Assembly: GCF_049999945.1 (NCBI RefSeq)
Contig: NZ_JBLYUB010000006.1
Location: 248,001 to 312,000, forward strand
Length of the DNA stretch: 64,000 nucleotides
Reading direction: 5' to 3'
Source of the DNA: Planosporangium spinosum
GTDB taxonomy: Bacteria > Actinomycetota > Actinomycetes > Mycobacteriales > Micromonosporaceae
Made by a program: the position numbers and the translations under genes. How positions within the stretch are numbered: position 1 is the stretch's first letter; every line of letters begins with the position of its first letter. Under the pieces are notes generated by a model. The model was not told the origin of the DNA and did no database searches. It saw nothing but the letters and a program-made list of their open reading frames with translations. This document shows positions 1-7,802 of this stretch, in pieces.

Positions 1-336
1 TTCGCCGACATCGAACCGCTGGCCCTGCCGATGGCCCTCCAGTCGGGTATCTACATGGTCCAGTTGCCGTTCACCGCGGCGCTGCGGGCCATGCACCGCG
101 CCCGGATGCTCTTCGCGCAGTATGTCCTGTTCACGACCGTGAGCCTCGCCGGTCTCGTGGTCGGCGCGGGGGCGGGCGGTCTTGTCGGCGCCGCGTGGGG
201 CCTTACCACCGGTGCGGCGGCCGGGCTGGTGGCGATGGCGGGCCTGTACTGGTACTCGCTGCGCTTCCTCGGGGCCGCTGAACCGGAGCGCGACGCCGAT
301 GAGGAGCAGGCCGCCGACGCCGCCACCCTCGCGTGA
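1..336 (+). CDS. C-terminal end of a flippase-like polysaccharide export membrane protein (5' end outside window)
   Basis: The frame is open from the first base and stops with TGA, so only the last 111 residues are visible. They hold a basic amphipathic stretch (RAMHRAR), then two hydrophobic Gly/Ala-rich segments (about fragment residues 37-58 and 62-86) and a short acidic tail. This fits the last helices of a Wzx/MATE-type oligosaccharide flippase. The O-antigen-ligase, glycosyltransferase and phosphoglycosyltransferase genes downstream support a role in moving lipid-linked glycan units across the membrane. About 25 terminal codons are duplicated 1.2 kb downstream, where they end differently, so this tail may have been altered by an insertion. 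The family call rests on a fragment. Confidence 0.6.
   Translation, partial: FADIEPLALPMALQSGIYMVQLPFTAALRAMHRARMLFAQYVLFTTVSLAGLVVGAGAGGLVGAAWGLTTGAAAGLVAMAGLYWYSLRFLGAAEPERDADEEQAADAATLA
231..306 (+). repeat. Direct repeat copy 1: 3' end of the flippase-like gene
   Basis: These 76 bases recur exactly 1200 bp downstream at 1431-1506 with six differences, all transitions (T/C or A/G). The last part, from CTCGGGGCCGCTGAACC onward, is identical in both copies. This copy is inside the reading gene. Together the copies flank the Abi module. Confidence 0.9.
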
Positions 337-560
337 CCGACGCCGCCCCCTTCACAGTGACCAGGACTCACGCAGGCTGCTCGAGGTCTCCGAGGTCGAG
401 GGAGTCGAAGTCTTCCGCGATCGGTGTGGATGATCTGCCGCGGAGATCTCCGACGGGGCCGCTGCCGAGAGAAGTGTGACGCGCGACAGGAACTGGGGTG
501 GATTGCGCTGGCACCGGTCTCCGGTGGACGCGACTGACATCTCACGGCCGTGACGCAGAA
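337..560. other. Intergenic stretch before the candidate Abi-associated RNA
   Basis: I see no convincing gene between the flippase stop and the structured region at 561-620. Open frames here have no ribosome binding site and no recognisable product. The stretch may carry the promoter of the RNA/Abi module, but no clear -35/-10 pair stands out. Confidence 0.4.
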
Positions 561-620
561 ATGACAAGGCCCCGGGGGGTTTCCCTAGCCGGAGCTGGTA
601 CGCCATGATTCCCGGGGCTC
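561..620 (+). ncRNA. Candidate structured RNA upstream of the Abi gene
   Basis: A perfect 8-bp stem pairs GCCCCGGG (569-576) with CCCGGGGC (611-618). Inside it, TGG (596-598) pairs with CCA (603-605) around a TACG tetraloop. The element ends about 80 bp before the Abi start. Abi genes of the AbiF group are known to be preceded by a conserved structured RNA (the abiF RNA motif), and position and architecture fit. That this is a member of that class is inference; it could also be a leader terminator. The strand is assigned from the gene it precedes. Confidence 0.35.
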
Positions 621-699
621 TCTCGTCCCTCCAAAATACGGATCTTCTGCCCGGCTGTCCAGTCATCAGGCGTCGCAGTGAGAGGTGGCTGGTACTCCC

Positions 700-1345
700 G
701 TGTCCATCTATCCACCGGTCCGCAACGATCTGGTCCGGTTGTTGTCCCAACCGCGGCTACTGGAGTACAAGGCTGCCGCCGGCGGCAAGCTAGACGCCGC
801 TCTCGCCCTGTATGCCTGGAACCTGGAGATCAGTGCTGCCTTCTTCGAGAGCATCCACTACCTGGAGGTGGCGCTGCGGAACACCATGGACGAGGCTCTG
901 ACGAAGTGGGCCAGGACGTTGCCAGGAGCATCCGGGTGCTGGTACCGAGATCCACAGGTACCCCTGACGGAGAGATCGCGCAGGGTGGTCCTGGAAGCAA
1001 TCGGTCGAGTGACCGCAGATGGCCGCCAAGACCCCGGGTCGCGTGGTGGCGGAGCTGAGCTTGGGGTTCTGGTGGTCCCTGCTGGCGGAGAACTACAACC
1101 GCACCATCTGGCAGCCCTGCCTCCGGCAGGCGTTTCCGAATGCCCGCCGCGGCATGCTGTATGCCTCTATCGACGACGTGCGACGGCTGCGGAACCGGAT
1201 CGCACACCATGAGCCGATCCACGGGCGCGACTTGCCAAGCGACTACCGCACCCTGTTGGACACTGCTGAACACGTCTCACCCCGCTTGCCCTGGTGGATC
1301 GACACCACCAGTCGCGTACCAACCGTGCTCATGAAGCGCCCCTGA
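700..1345 (+). pseudogene. Abi family (HEPN-type) abortive infection protein, frameshifted
   Basis: The first part (from GTG 700, or GTG 685) reads in one frame to about 1026 and carries LEISAAFFESIHYLEVALRN, typical of Abi_2/AbiD/F proteins. The second part continues in the next frame with GRVVAELSLGFWWSLL and the HEPN RNase motif RNRIAHHEP (R-x4-H). Removing one C from the CC at 1026-1027 joins both halves as GRKTPGRVVAEL and gives about 215 residues, a normal length for the actinobacterial branch. Such proteins act in phage defence, probably as RNA-cleaving toxins that stop growth. The start at 700 has purine-rich AGAGG about 14 nt upstream. As written the gene is broken; sequencing error or programmed shifting cannot be excluded. 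Confidence 0.75.
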
Positions 1346-1430
1346 TGGCTTCAAACAGAGGCGCATCTCGTAGATCGAGGGCGGTTCTCGTCGTAGATAG
1401 ATGCGTGCGTCCCGACGGCATTAACTGACC

Positions 1431-1506
1431 GGCGATGGCGGGTCTGCGTCGGTACTCGCTGCGCTCCCTCGGGGCCGCTGAACCGGAGCGCGACGCCGAT
1501 GAGGAT
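1431..1506 (+). repeat. Direct repeat copy 2: flippase 3' end with alternative tail
   Basis: This copy of 231-306 stays open in the flippase frame: it reads on as DEDRPAPALP and stops with TGA at 1528-1530, inside the palindrome that follows. It has no upstream coding part. It looks like the original 3' end of the flippase gene, separated from the rest by the inserted Abi module. Confidence 0.8.
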
Positions 1507-1525
1507 CGGCCCGCTCCGGCCCTCC

Positions 1526-1579
1526 CATGATCCTGAAGGTCCTTCCGTGTTGGAGCACGGAAGGACCTTCAGGATCATG
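1526..1579. terminator. Perfect 24-bp palindrome, bidirectional terminator
   Basis: Arms 1526-1549 and 1556-1579 are perfect inverted repeats starting CATGATCCTGAAGG, with a 6-nt loop. It lies between the flippase 3'-end copy/Abi gene on the plus strand and the GntR gene on the minus strand. A diverged relative (CATGGTCCTGAAGG) is at 2406-2460. Confidence 0.8.
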
Positions 1580-1610
1580 CACACGGCGCCGAGGTGCGGG
1601 CTCGAGCGTC

Positions 1611-1832
1611 CTAGCGCTCGACGACGAATGAGCCCTTGCCCGGCCGGGTGACGATCAGTCCCCGTTCCCGGAGTAGTCGCATGGCGGCGCGAACGGTACC
1701 CCGGCTCACGCCATGCTCGCCCATCAGGTACGGCTCGCTGGGCAGGAGCTGACCCGGTGCGAGAGCGCCGCTCCTGATCTGCTCACCGAGCACATCGGCG
1801 AGCTGCTCATAGAGCGGACGTGGATCGAGCAC
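1611..1832 (-). CDS. Single-domain GntR-family winged-helix regulator
   Basis: The 73-residue product is only the GntR DNA-binding domain: LYEQLADVLGEQIRSG, then LPSEPYLMGEHGVSRGTVRA (helix-turn-helix) and the wing RPGKGSFVV. The effector-binding domain that normally follows is absent and the stop comes right after the wing. The start is GTG with no strong ribosome site. Short GntR proteins of this kind usually bind operators as dimers without a ligand domain. It is divergent from the small gene at 2061, and repeated GTACATGG boxes lie between them, which suggests autoregulation and control of that gene (inference). Confidence 0.8.
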   Translation of the reverse strand: MLDPRPLYEQLADVLGEQIRSGALAPGQLLPSEPYLMGEHGVSRGTVRAAMRLLRERGLIVTRPGKGSFVVER

Positions 1833-1889
1833 GATCGTCAGGCTATGGCGGAGGATACGGGTCCATTATGTGCCCCAGTACAGGGCCTA

Positions 1890-1930
1890 TACCCGTACAT
1901 GGAAAGAACGGGTACATGGTCTGTACGTGT
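1890..1930. promoter_or_regulatory. Candidate operator boxes between gntR and the small gene
   Basis: GTACATGG occurs twice, at 1895-1902 and 1912-1919 (17 bp centre to centre), each preceded by CCC or CGG. The two outer halves form CCCGT...ACGGG, and a third related box TGTACGTG follows at 1922-1929. GntR sites generally have GTA/TAC-centred half-sites. Assignment to the adjacent regulator is inference. Confidence 0.4.
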
Positions 1931-2060
1931 GGAGTGGTCGGGGGCTATGGTGAGGCTGAGACAGCTGCCGGTGCCCGGTAGTGCTGTCCCCCATGAGCGG
2001 GCCCTGGCCAGCGCTCCACCGCCGACCAGGGCCCTTGACCGCCTATAGGGAGGCGATCCG

Positions 2061-2366
2061 ATGTCCAGTATGAAGGCGTGCCATTTCACTCCTGTCGCGC
2101 CGCTGCACACCCAGCCGGTCGGGCCGTACGCGACGCCCGGCGACTGTGAAGCGGTGCTCTCCGACGCGCTACGCGGCGTGGTGCTCGGCGGCTACGACGA
2201 GTTGATCTGCGCATGGCTGGTACGACACCTCGACCTGTCGACGCTACGCGTACTGATCAGCCTGCTCGAACGGGTACGGGTGGCCGGCGCGTACGAGGCG
2301 GGGGACGGCACCGGGCACGCGGCCCGCACCGCACGACCGGTACGGCCAGCGGGGTGTACCGGGTAA
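2061..2366 (+). CDS. Small protein of unknown function, divergent from gntR
   Basis: The 101-residue product starts at ATG behind GGGAGG (7 nt spacing). It has no signal peptide or membrane helix. The middle (about 28-72) looks like a folded Leu/Val/Asp-rich helical domain; the last 25 residues are Arg/Ala-rich and probably disordered. I do not recognise the family. Its place beside a ligand-less GntR regulator, inside an insertion in a polysaccharide locus, suggests an accessory gene. Confidence 0.5.
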   Translation: MSSMKACHFTPVAPLHTQPVGPYATPGDCEAVLSDALRGVVLGGYDELICAWLVRHLDLSTLRVLISLLERVRVAGAYEAGDGTGHAARTARPVRPAGCTG

Positions 2367-2405
2367 CGCCGGGACGGGTCTCTGATCGCCGATGCCCTCG
2401 GCTTT

Positions 2406-2460
2406 CATGGTCCTGAAGGATCTTCCAGGTGTGAGTCACGGAGGATCCTTCAGGATCATG
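2406..2460. terminator. Imperfect palindrome at the 3' end of the polymerase gene
   Basis: CATGGTCCTGAAGGATC (2406 on) pairs with GATCCTTCAGGATCATG (ending 2460) with G-T wobbles. It separates the small plus-strand gene from the minus-strand O-antigen-ligase-like gene, whose TGA stop (2456-2458) is inside the right arm. Same sequence family as the palindrome at 1526-1579. Confidence 0.7.
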
Positions 2461-3901
2461 GCGCAGGGGTCAGCTCCGGCTCGGGCTCGGTCGCCCCGGC
2501 GGGCGCCGGGCGCAGCACCAGCCACGCCTCGCCGGCCACCAGCAGGATCCACAGCGTGCCGCCGGTGCCGCCGAGCAGCCAGTCGGCGGTGGCGATCGTC
2601 GGTACCGCGCCGATCGCCGTCACGGTGAGCCAGGCGGCGGGCGCGCGATCACCGGACCCCCGCCACGCACGCGCGAGCAGCAGGCCCAGGCCGAGCAGGA
2701 AGGCCAGCTCACCGAGGACCCCGCCGCGGCGCAGCGCGCCGACCGCCGCGTTGTCGGTGGTCAACTGGAGCGGTTTCTCGCCCGGCTTGTGCCCGTCGTC
2801 GTCGCGGATCACGACCGCCCGTGCCGTCCCGGTGTCGCCGAGCAGCTTCACCACGACGTTGCCGTTGACCCAGTCCCGCCCGACCTGCTTCCAGGTGTCG
2901 GTCCGGCCGCTGGTCACGTCGCCGGCGTCGTAGCGTGCCTTGAACAGGAAGCTCTGGCCGCCCGCCTCGGAGAGCACCAGGACCAGCGCGGTGACCGCGA
3001 ACGGTACCGCCGCCGCGAGCCAGACCCGCCGGTACGCCGGCAGGTCCTCGCCCCGGCGGCGCAGGAGCAGGTAGCCGTGCACCACGGCGGCGGCGGCGAA
3101 GTACACGAAGCCGGTACGCGAGTTGGTGAGGTAGACGACCCCGCCGGCCAGCAGCGTCACCGCCACCCGCTGCCACACCGCGAAGACCCGGTCCACACCG
3201 ATACGCATCGCGGCGACCACGGCGATCAGGGCCAGCGAGTTGGGGTGGTACAGCAGCCAGGATCCGCCCCAGAACCGGTGCACCATCACCTCGGTGCCCC
3301 AGCCGCTCGGCGGTACGACGTGCCGGTACTGGAACAGGTTGCCCGACCCCGACACGAACAGCAGCGCGATGGCCAGCAGGAACGCGCCGACGATGCCGAC
3401 CGACAGGTCGCGGCCGCGACCCCGGCGGGTGCCCGCGATCACGGCGAGCACCGCGAGCCCGAACACCCCGGCGTACACGAGCCGCTGCACGCCGATCCCG
3501 AGCTTCGCCACCAGCAGCGCCCCGACCGTGCCGAGGATCCAGTACGCGACGCCCAGCCAGGTGGTGCCCAGCCGGTACGACACCCGCAGGTCACGCAGCC
3601 AGGGCCAGGACCACCAGGCGAAGACGACCCCCTCGACGGCCAGCAGCGGCCACACCAGCCAGGGCCCGAAGCCCAGCGACGTCCAGCTCAGCATGCCGGC
3701 GAGCACGAAGAAGCCACCGGTGACCAGGCCGCGCAGGGTCAGGCTGGGCAGCGTGGTGACGAACCAGGCGATCGCGGCCGCCAGGGCACCGGCGACCAGT
3801 GCGCCCGAGGCGTACAGGGCGGACTGGCTGTGGACGAACTCGACGGCCGCGCACGCGAGCGCCACGACCGTGCCCGCGACGATCGCGATCCGGTTTGTCA
3901 C
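2456..3901 (-). CDS. O-antigen ligase / polymerase-like membrane protein
   Basis: The 481-residue protein starts at GTG 3901, overlapping the upstream TGA by GTGA, so it is coupled to the glycosyltransferase. It has about twelve hydrophobic helices and one large extracytoplasmic loop late in the chain (DAGDVTSGRTDTWKQVGRDW...), preceded by YLTNSRTGFVYF. The SRTG motif and the big loop are typical of the Wzy_C/O-antigen ligase superfamily, which joins lipid-linked glycans to acceptors or polymerises repeat units outside the membrane. The Pro/Glu-rich tail ends in the terminator. Ligase versus polymerase cannot be told from sequence. Confidence 0.8.
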   Translation of the reverse strand: MTNRIAIVAGTVVALACAAVEFVHSQSALYASGALVAGALAAAIAWFVTTLPSLTLRGLVTGGFFVLAGMLSWTSLGFGPWLVWPLLAVEGVVFAWWSWPWLRDLRVSYRLGTTWLGVAYWILGTVGALLVAKLGIGVQRLVYAGVFGLAVLAVIAGTRRGRGRDLSVGIVGAFLLAIALLFVSGSGNLFQYRHVVPPSGWGTEVMVHRFWGGSWLLYHPNSLALIAVVAAMRIGVDRVFAVWQRVAVTLLAGGVVYLTNSRTGFVYFAAAAVVHGYLLLRRRGEDLPAYRRVWLAAAVPFAVTALVLVLSEAGGQSFLFKARYDAGDVTSGRTDTWKQVGRDWVNGNVVVKLLGDTGTARAVVIRDDDGHKPGEKPLQLTTDNAAVGALRRGGVLGELAFLLGLGLLLARAWRGSGDRAPAAWLTVTAIGAVPTIATADWLLGGTGGTLWILLVAGEAWLVLRPAPAGATEPEPELTPAP

Positions 3902-5064
3902 CTGGAGACCTCTGTGTAGATGTCGATCAACCGCCGCACCAGTACGTCGGGGGCGAAGCTCTGCTCGTACCGGTGCCGGGCGGCCGGTGCCAGGGCGGCC
4001 GCACCCGCATGCGCGGCCTTGAGCCCGGCGGCGATCGCGCCCACCTCGGGCTCGACCACCCACCCGGCGTCACCGACGAGGTACGGGATGCCGCCCATGT
4101 TCGTGCCGAGCACCGGGCGGCCGGCGGCCAGCGCCTCCAGCACGATGGTGGGAAGCACGTCGTGCCAGGTGGACGGCACGATCACGCAGGCGGCCGCGGC
4201 GACCTGGGCGAGCGTGGCGGCGTGGTCGAGCGGGCCGAGGTAGGTCACGTCGGCCCGGGACGCGGCCACCTCCTCGGCGAGCGGGCGCAGCGGCCCGTCG
4301 CTGACGATCCGCAGCGTCCCCAGTTCGCCCTCGCCATGGCTGCGCCAGGCGTCGAGCAGCAGGCCGAGCCCCTTCTCGGACGACAGCCGGGAGGCGAACA
4401 GGAAGCCGTGGCCGGGCGCACCGGCCGGCGGACCCGGGTCCGGGATCGCGTTCGGCTTGACGCTGATCCGGGAGTCCGGGACGCCGTAGTCGCGCAGGTG
4501 GTCGGCGATCGCCGAGGTCAGCGCGATGTACCGGTCGACCGAGCGCCAGGTGCTCCGGTGCACGGCGAGCGCCGTGGCCATGACCGCGCTCTGCGCGCGG
4601 GAGCCCCGGTAGCAGGCGTGCTGGATGGCGGGCAGTCCGAACGCCCTGCCCCGGCAGTCGTGGCAGACGTGACCGTCGCGGAAGTACAGGCCGGGTGCGC
4701 ACACCTGCCGGTAGTTGTGCACCGTCTGGACCACCGGTACGCCGTGCTTGTGCGCGGTGCGGACCACCCACGGTGACAGCAGCGGGTACGGGTTGTGCAG
4801 GTGCAGCACGTCCGGTTTCTCGGTGCGCAGCAGCTCGCCCAGCGCCCGCTGGGATGGTCCGTTGTAGACCGGGGACAGCGGCAGCAGCGCCTTCTGCGCC
4901 GCCGGCAGCGTGCCGATCTCGTCGGAGCTGCGCAGGAACGGCACGACGGTGACGCCCGCCGCGCGCAACTGGGCGATCTCCGCGTCGACGATGACGTTCT
5001 CGCCGGAGGGCGCACCGGTGGCGTACCGGTTGTGCGCGACGACGACCTTCAAACCGGGCTTCAT
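3898..5064 (-). CDS. GT4-family glycosyltransferase
   Basis: Start ATG 5064 gives 388 residues beginning KVVVAHNRYATGAPSGENV, the usual N-terminal Rossmann strand and glycine loop of GT4 enzymes. The acceptor domain has DVLHLHNPYPLLSPWVV; a central LFASRLSSEKGLGLLLDAW and the C-terminal VPSTWHDVLPTIVLEALAAGRPV with the E-x7-E type motif form the nucleotide-sugar site. Several Cys residues (VCAPGLYFRDGHVCHDC) fall in the acceptor half, seen in many actinobacterial exopolysaccharide transferases. It would add one sugar to a lipid-linked precursor on the cytoplasmic face. A TAGGCT -10 box is about 10 nt upstream, so the transcript is nearly leaderless. Confidence 0.88.
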   Translation of the reverse strand: MKPGLKVVVAHNRYATGAPSGENVIVDAEIAQLRAAGVTVVPFLRSSDEIGTLPAAQKALLPLSPVYNGPSQRALGELLRTEKPDVLHLHNPYPLLSPWVVRTAHKHGVPVVQTVHNYRQVCAPGLYFRDGHVCHDCRGRAFGLPAIQHACYRGSRAQSAVMATALAVHRSTWRSVDRYIALTSAIADHLRDYGVPDSRISVKPNAIPDPGPPAGAPGHGFLFASRLSSEKGLGLLLDAWRSHGEGELGTLRIVSDGPLRPLAEEVAASRADVTYLGPLDHAATLAQVAAAACVIVPSTWHDVLPTIVLEALAAGRPVLGTNMGGIPYLVGDAGWVVEPEVGAIAAGLKAAHAGAAALAPAARHRYEQSFAPDVLVRRLIDIYTEVSR

Positions 5065-5113
5065 GGCGACGATGAGCCTACGACAGCGCCGTGATCTCGG
5101 GCAGACTGAACGG

Positions 5114-5974
5114 GTGCCCGAACTTCCCGAGGTCACCGCGCTCGCCGCCTACCTGCGCGAGCGGGCGGTGGGCCACCGCGTCAGCCGTGCCGAGGTGTCC
5201 GCGATCAGTGCGCTCAAGACGTACGACCCGCCGGTGAGCGCCCTGGCCGGGGCGGAGGTCGTCGATGCGACCCGCCACGGCAAGTTCCTGGACATCGGTT
5301 TTGGCGGTGGTCTTCATCTGGTTGTCCACCTCGCCCGGGCCGGTTGGCTGCAGTACCGGGAGGAGTTTCCCGGTACGGGCCCGCTCAAGCCTGGCAAGGG
5401 GCCCATCGCGCTGCGGGTACGCCTCGACGACGGCTCCGGGTTCGACCTGACCGAGGCGGGCACCCAGAAGAAGCTGGCGGTGTACCTGGTGCGCGACCCG
5501 GCCGACGTGCCCGGCGTGGCGAAGTTGGGCCCGGACGCGCTGACGGCGGACCCGGACACCTTCGCCGAGCGCATCCGGTCCCGGCGCGGCCAGGTCAAGG
5601 GGGTGCTGACCGACCAGTCGGTGCTCGCCGGCATCGGCAACGCGTACTCCGACGAGATCCTGCACCGGGCGAAGCTGTCCCCGTTCGCGATCACCGACCG
5701 GATCCCCGACGAGGGGATGGTCCGGCTGCACCGGGCAACGCACGAGGTGCTGACCGACGCCGTCGCGCGCTCGGTGGGCCGGAAGGCGGCCACGCTGAAG
5801 TCGGAGAAGCGCTCCGGCCTGGCCGTGCACGCGCGGACCGGGCTGCCCTGCCCGGTCTGTGGCGACACGGTTCGGGAGGTGTCGTTCGCCGACTCCAGCC
5901 TCCAGTACTGCCCGACCTGCCAGACCGGCGGCAAGCCGCTTGCCGACCGGCGCCTGTCACGCCTGGTTCGGTAG
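5114..5974 (+). CDS. Fpg/Nei family DNA glycosylase (base excision repair)
   Basis: The 286-residue protein begins at GTG 5114 with PELPEV, so the catalytic proline is residue 2 after Met removal and Glu is residue 3. HGKFLDIGF gives the conserved beta-hairpin Lys (near 57), QSVLAGIGNAYSDEIL the H2TH helices, and the C-terminus is a zinc finger with two C-x2-C pairs (CPVC...CPTC) followed by RRLSRLVR. This is the standard bifunctional glycosylase/AP lyase that removes oxidised bases. It is divergent from the glycosyltransferase and unrelated to polysaccharide work. Fpg versus Nei specificity is not resolved, so no symbol is given. Confidence 0.9.
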   Translation: MPELPEVTALAAYLRERAVGHRVSRAEVSAISALKTYDPPVSALAGAEVVDATRHGKFLDIGFGGGLHLVVHLARAGWLQYREEFPGTGPLKPGKGPIALRVRLDDGSGFDLTEAGTQKKLAVYLVRDPADVPGVAKLGPDALTADPDTFAERIRSRRGQVKGVLTDQSVLAGIGNAYSDEILHRAKLSPFAITDRIPDEGMVRLHRATHEVLTDAVARSVGRKAATLKSEKRSGLAVHARTGLPCPVCGDTVREVSFADSSLQYCPTCQTGGKPLADRRLSRLVR

Positions 5975-6003
5975 CCCACGGACGCGACCCGTACCCTGTC
6001 CGG

Positions 6004-7617
6004 GTGTACGCACGCCGGGTCTTTCTGCTCGCGTTCGCCGCGTTCTTCCTGATGTCGGCGGCCTGGGCGCTCGCGCTGCCGGTCAACGGCACCTACGACG
6101 AGAAGCACCACGTCGTGCGCGCCTACGCGGTCGTGACCGGACACTGGCTGCCCGACGGGCCGGCCAGCGACGGCACCACCTTCGGCGACGAGGGCTTCGA
6201 CGTACCCCGCAGCCTGCTGCCGGCGAACGTCAACTGCGCCGTCGGGGAGCGGCAGCGGGGATCCGCCGCGTGCCAGCGGCCGGTCGACAGCCGCGAGATC
6301 GTCCGGGTGCCCAGCGCCGCCGCGCGGTACTCCCCGGTGTACTACCTGCCGGTCGGCCTGCCCCTGCTGGTGAGCCCGGACGCCACCGGCGTGGTGCTCG
6401 CCCGGCTGGTGTCGGCAGCGGTCTCGGCGCTGCTGCTGGCCGCCGCGGTGGTCACCGCCGTGCGCCTGCGCGCGCCGGTGCTCGCCGCCGGGGTCGCGCT
6501 GGTCGCCACCCCGATGGCGATGAACCTGAACGGCTCGGTCAACCCGAACGGGCTGGAGATCTCCGCCGGGGTGCTGCTGTTCGTCACGCTCTCGGCGCTG
6601 CTGCGCGGCCCGGTGACCCGGCGCCTGCTCGTGCTCGCCGGCGTCGCGGCGGCGCTGCTGCTGACCGTGCGCCAGCTCGGCCCCGTGCTGCTCGCCGTCG
6701 ACGTGGCCGCCTGCGTGCTGCTGGCGGGCCGGGCCCGTACCCTCGCGCTCCTGCGCGACCGGGGCGCCCGGTGGATCCTCGGCGGCTTCGCGGCCGCCGG
6801 CGTCGCGGTGGTCGGCGGCTGGATGGCGGTGTCCGGGGGCGCCGACACGGCCGCGGTCATCTCGGAGCGCGCGGTCCCGGGCGACCTGACCGGTCGGATC
6901 CTGACCGAACGGGTGCCGTTCTACGTACATCAGATCGTCGGCCAGTTCGGGTACGGGGAGGTGACCATCTCGCGGTACGCGATCTACCTGTGGTACCTGC
7001 TGCTGTGCGCCGTGGTGGTCGGAGCCCTGGTGCGGGGCGGGTGGCGGCTGCGGCTGGTCCTCGCCGGCCTGCTGGCGTTCTGCGCGGCGTTCCTGGTCGC
7101 CCTGGACGTGCACTTCGCACCGCTGTCCGGCTGGTTCGCGCAGGGCCGGTACGCGCTGCCCACCGCGGTCGGCGTGGTGTTGCTCGCGGCGCTGGCCTGG
7201 CCGGCGGAGCGGGTGGCGGGCCGGTTTCCGGAGCCGGCGCCGGGCCGGTTCGCGGAGCGGGTGGCGGGCGCGCTGGCCGCCGTCGGGCCGCGGTTGGCGC
7301 TCGGGCTGGTGGCCGTGACCGTGCCGCTCCACCTGTACGCGCTCGCCCGGGTGATGACCCGCTTCGAAAGCGGCCTCGACGCGTCGCTGAATCCGTTCGC
7401 CGGGTCGTGGCGGCCGGCCACCGGCCCGGCGGTGCCGTTGCTCGCCGCGGTTGCCGGGCTGGCGGTCCTGCTGGCCGTGATGCTCATTACTGAGCGTAGC
7501 GTCACTGCGGCGCCTGGTACCGTTTCCGGCGAGCTGGATAACGGAAGCGTCACACCGGTCCGACCGGGCGCGAACAGGGGTACGGAGACCTCGACAACCG
7601 ACACTGCGAGCCATTAG
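6004..7617 (+). CDS. DUF2142-type polytopic membrane protein
   Basis: 537 residues with about ten hydrophobic helices. The first extracytoplasmic loop carries NGTYDEKHHVVRAYAV, the D/E-H-x-x-R region seen in DUF2142 and GT-C-like proteins, and a later SPVYYLPVGLPLL motif is typical of DUF2142. Such proteins are found in surface-polysaccharide loci and are thought to be integral-membrane glycan-handling enzymes; the reaction is not established. GTG 6004 lies 6 nt after TACCCT (5992-5997), a leaderless arrangement. The last ~45 residues are polar and disordered. Confidence 0.78.
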   Translation: MYARRVFLLAFAAFFLMSAAWALALPVNGTYDEKHHVVRAYAVVTGHWLPDGPASDGTTFGDEGFDVPRSLLPANVNCAVGERQRGSAACQRPVDSREIVRVPSAAARYSPVYYLPVGLPLLVSPDATGVVLARLVSAAVSALLLAAAVVTAVRLRAPVLAAGVALVATPMAMNLNGSVNPNGLEISAGVLLFVTLSALLRGPVTRRLLVLAGVAAALLLTVRQLGPVLLAVDVAACVLLAGRARTLALLRDRGARWILGGFAAAGVAVVGGWMAVSGGADTAAVISERAVPGDLTGRILTERVPFYVHQIVGQFGYGEVTISRYAIYLWYLLLCAVVVGALVRGGWRLRLVLAGLLAFCAAFLVALDVHFAPLSGWFAQGRYALPTAVGVVLLAALAWPAERVAGRFPEPAPGRFAERVAGALAAVGPRLALGLVAVTVPLHLYALARVMTRFESGLDASLNPFAGSWRPATGPAVPLLAAVAGLAVLLAVMLITERSVTAAPGTVSGELDNGSVTPVRPGANRGTETSTTDTASH

Positions 7618-7802
7618 TGTCGGCCGGTCGTCACCTATCGTCCCCCTACGACATGCCACCCGAGGGGCGCCGTGAGCGATCGGCCTCTCCAGTGGCGGAA
7701 TCGACGCTCAGTGATGGGTTGTATGAACGCACGGGCGGGCAAGGGTACCGGTCGGGTAGTCCTCATCGGTCAGCGCACGACGCGGGCCGGGAGGGCGCCG
7801 AA

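Noticed and set aside
5314..7659. Long minus-strand frame opposite the Fpg and DUF2142 genes
   Set aside because: Composition is His/Gln/Arg/Gly-rich without domain patterns; opposite-strand genes are conserved families.
7617..7802. Upstream GTG 7617 as start of the sugar transferase
   Set aside because: The 62 added residues are polar and unconserved-looking with no ribosome site, while GTG 7803 follows GGGAGGG.
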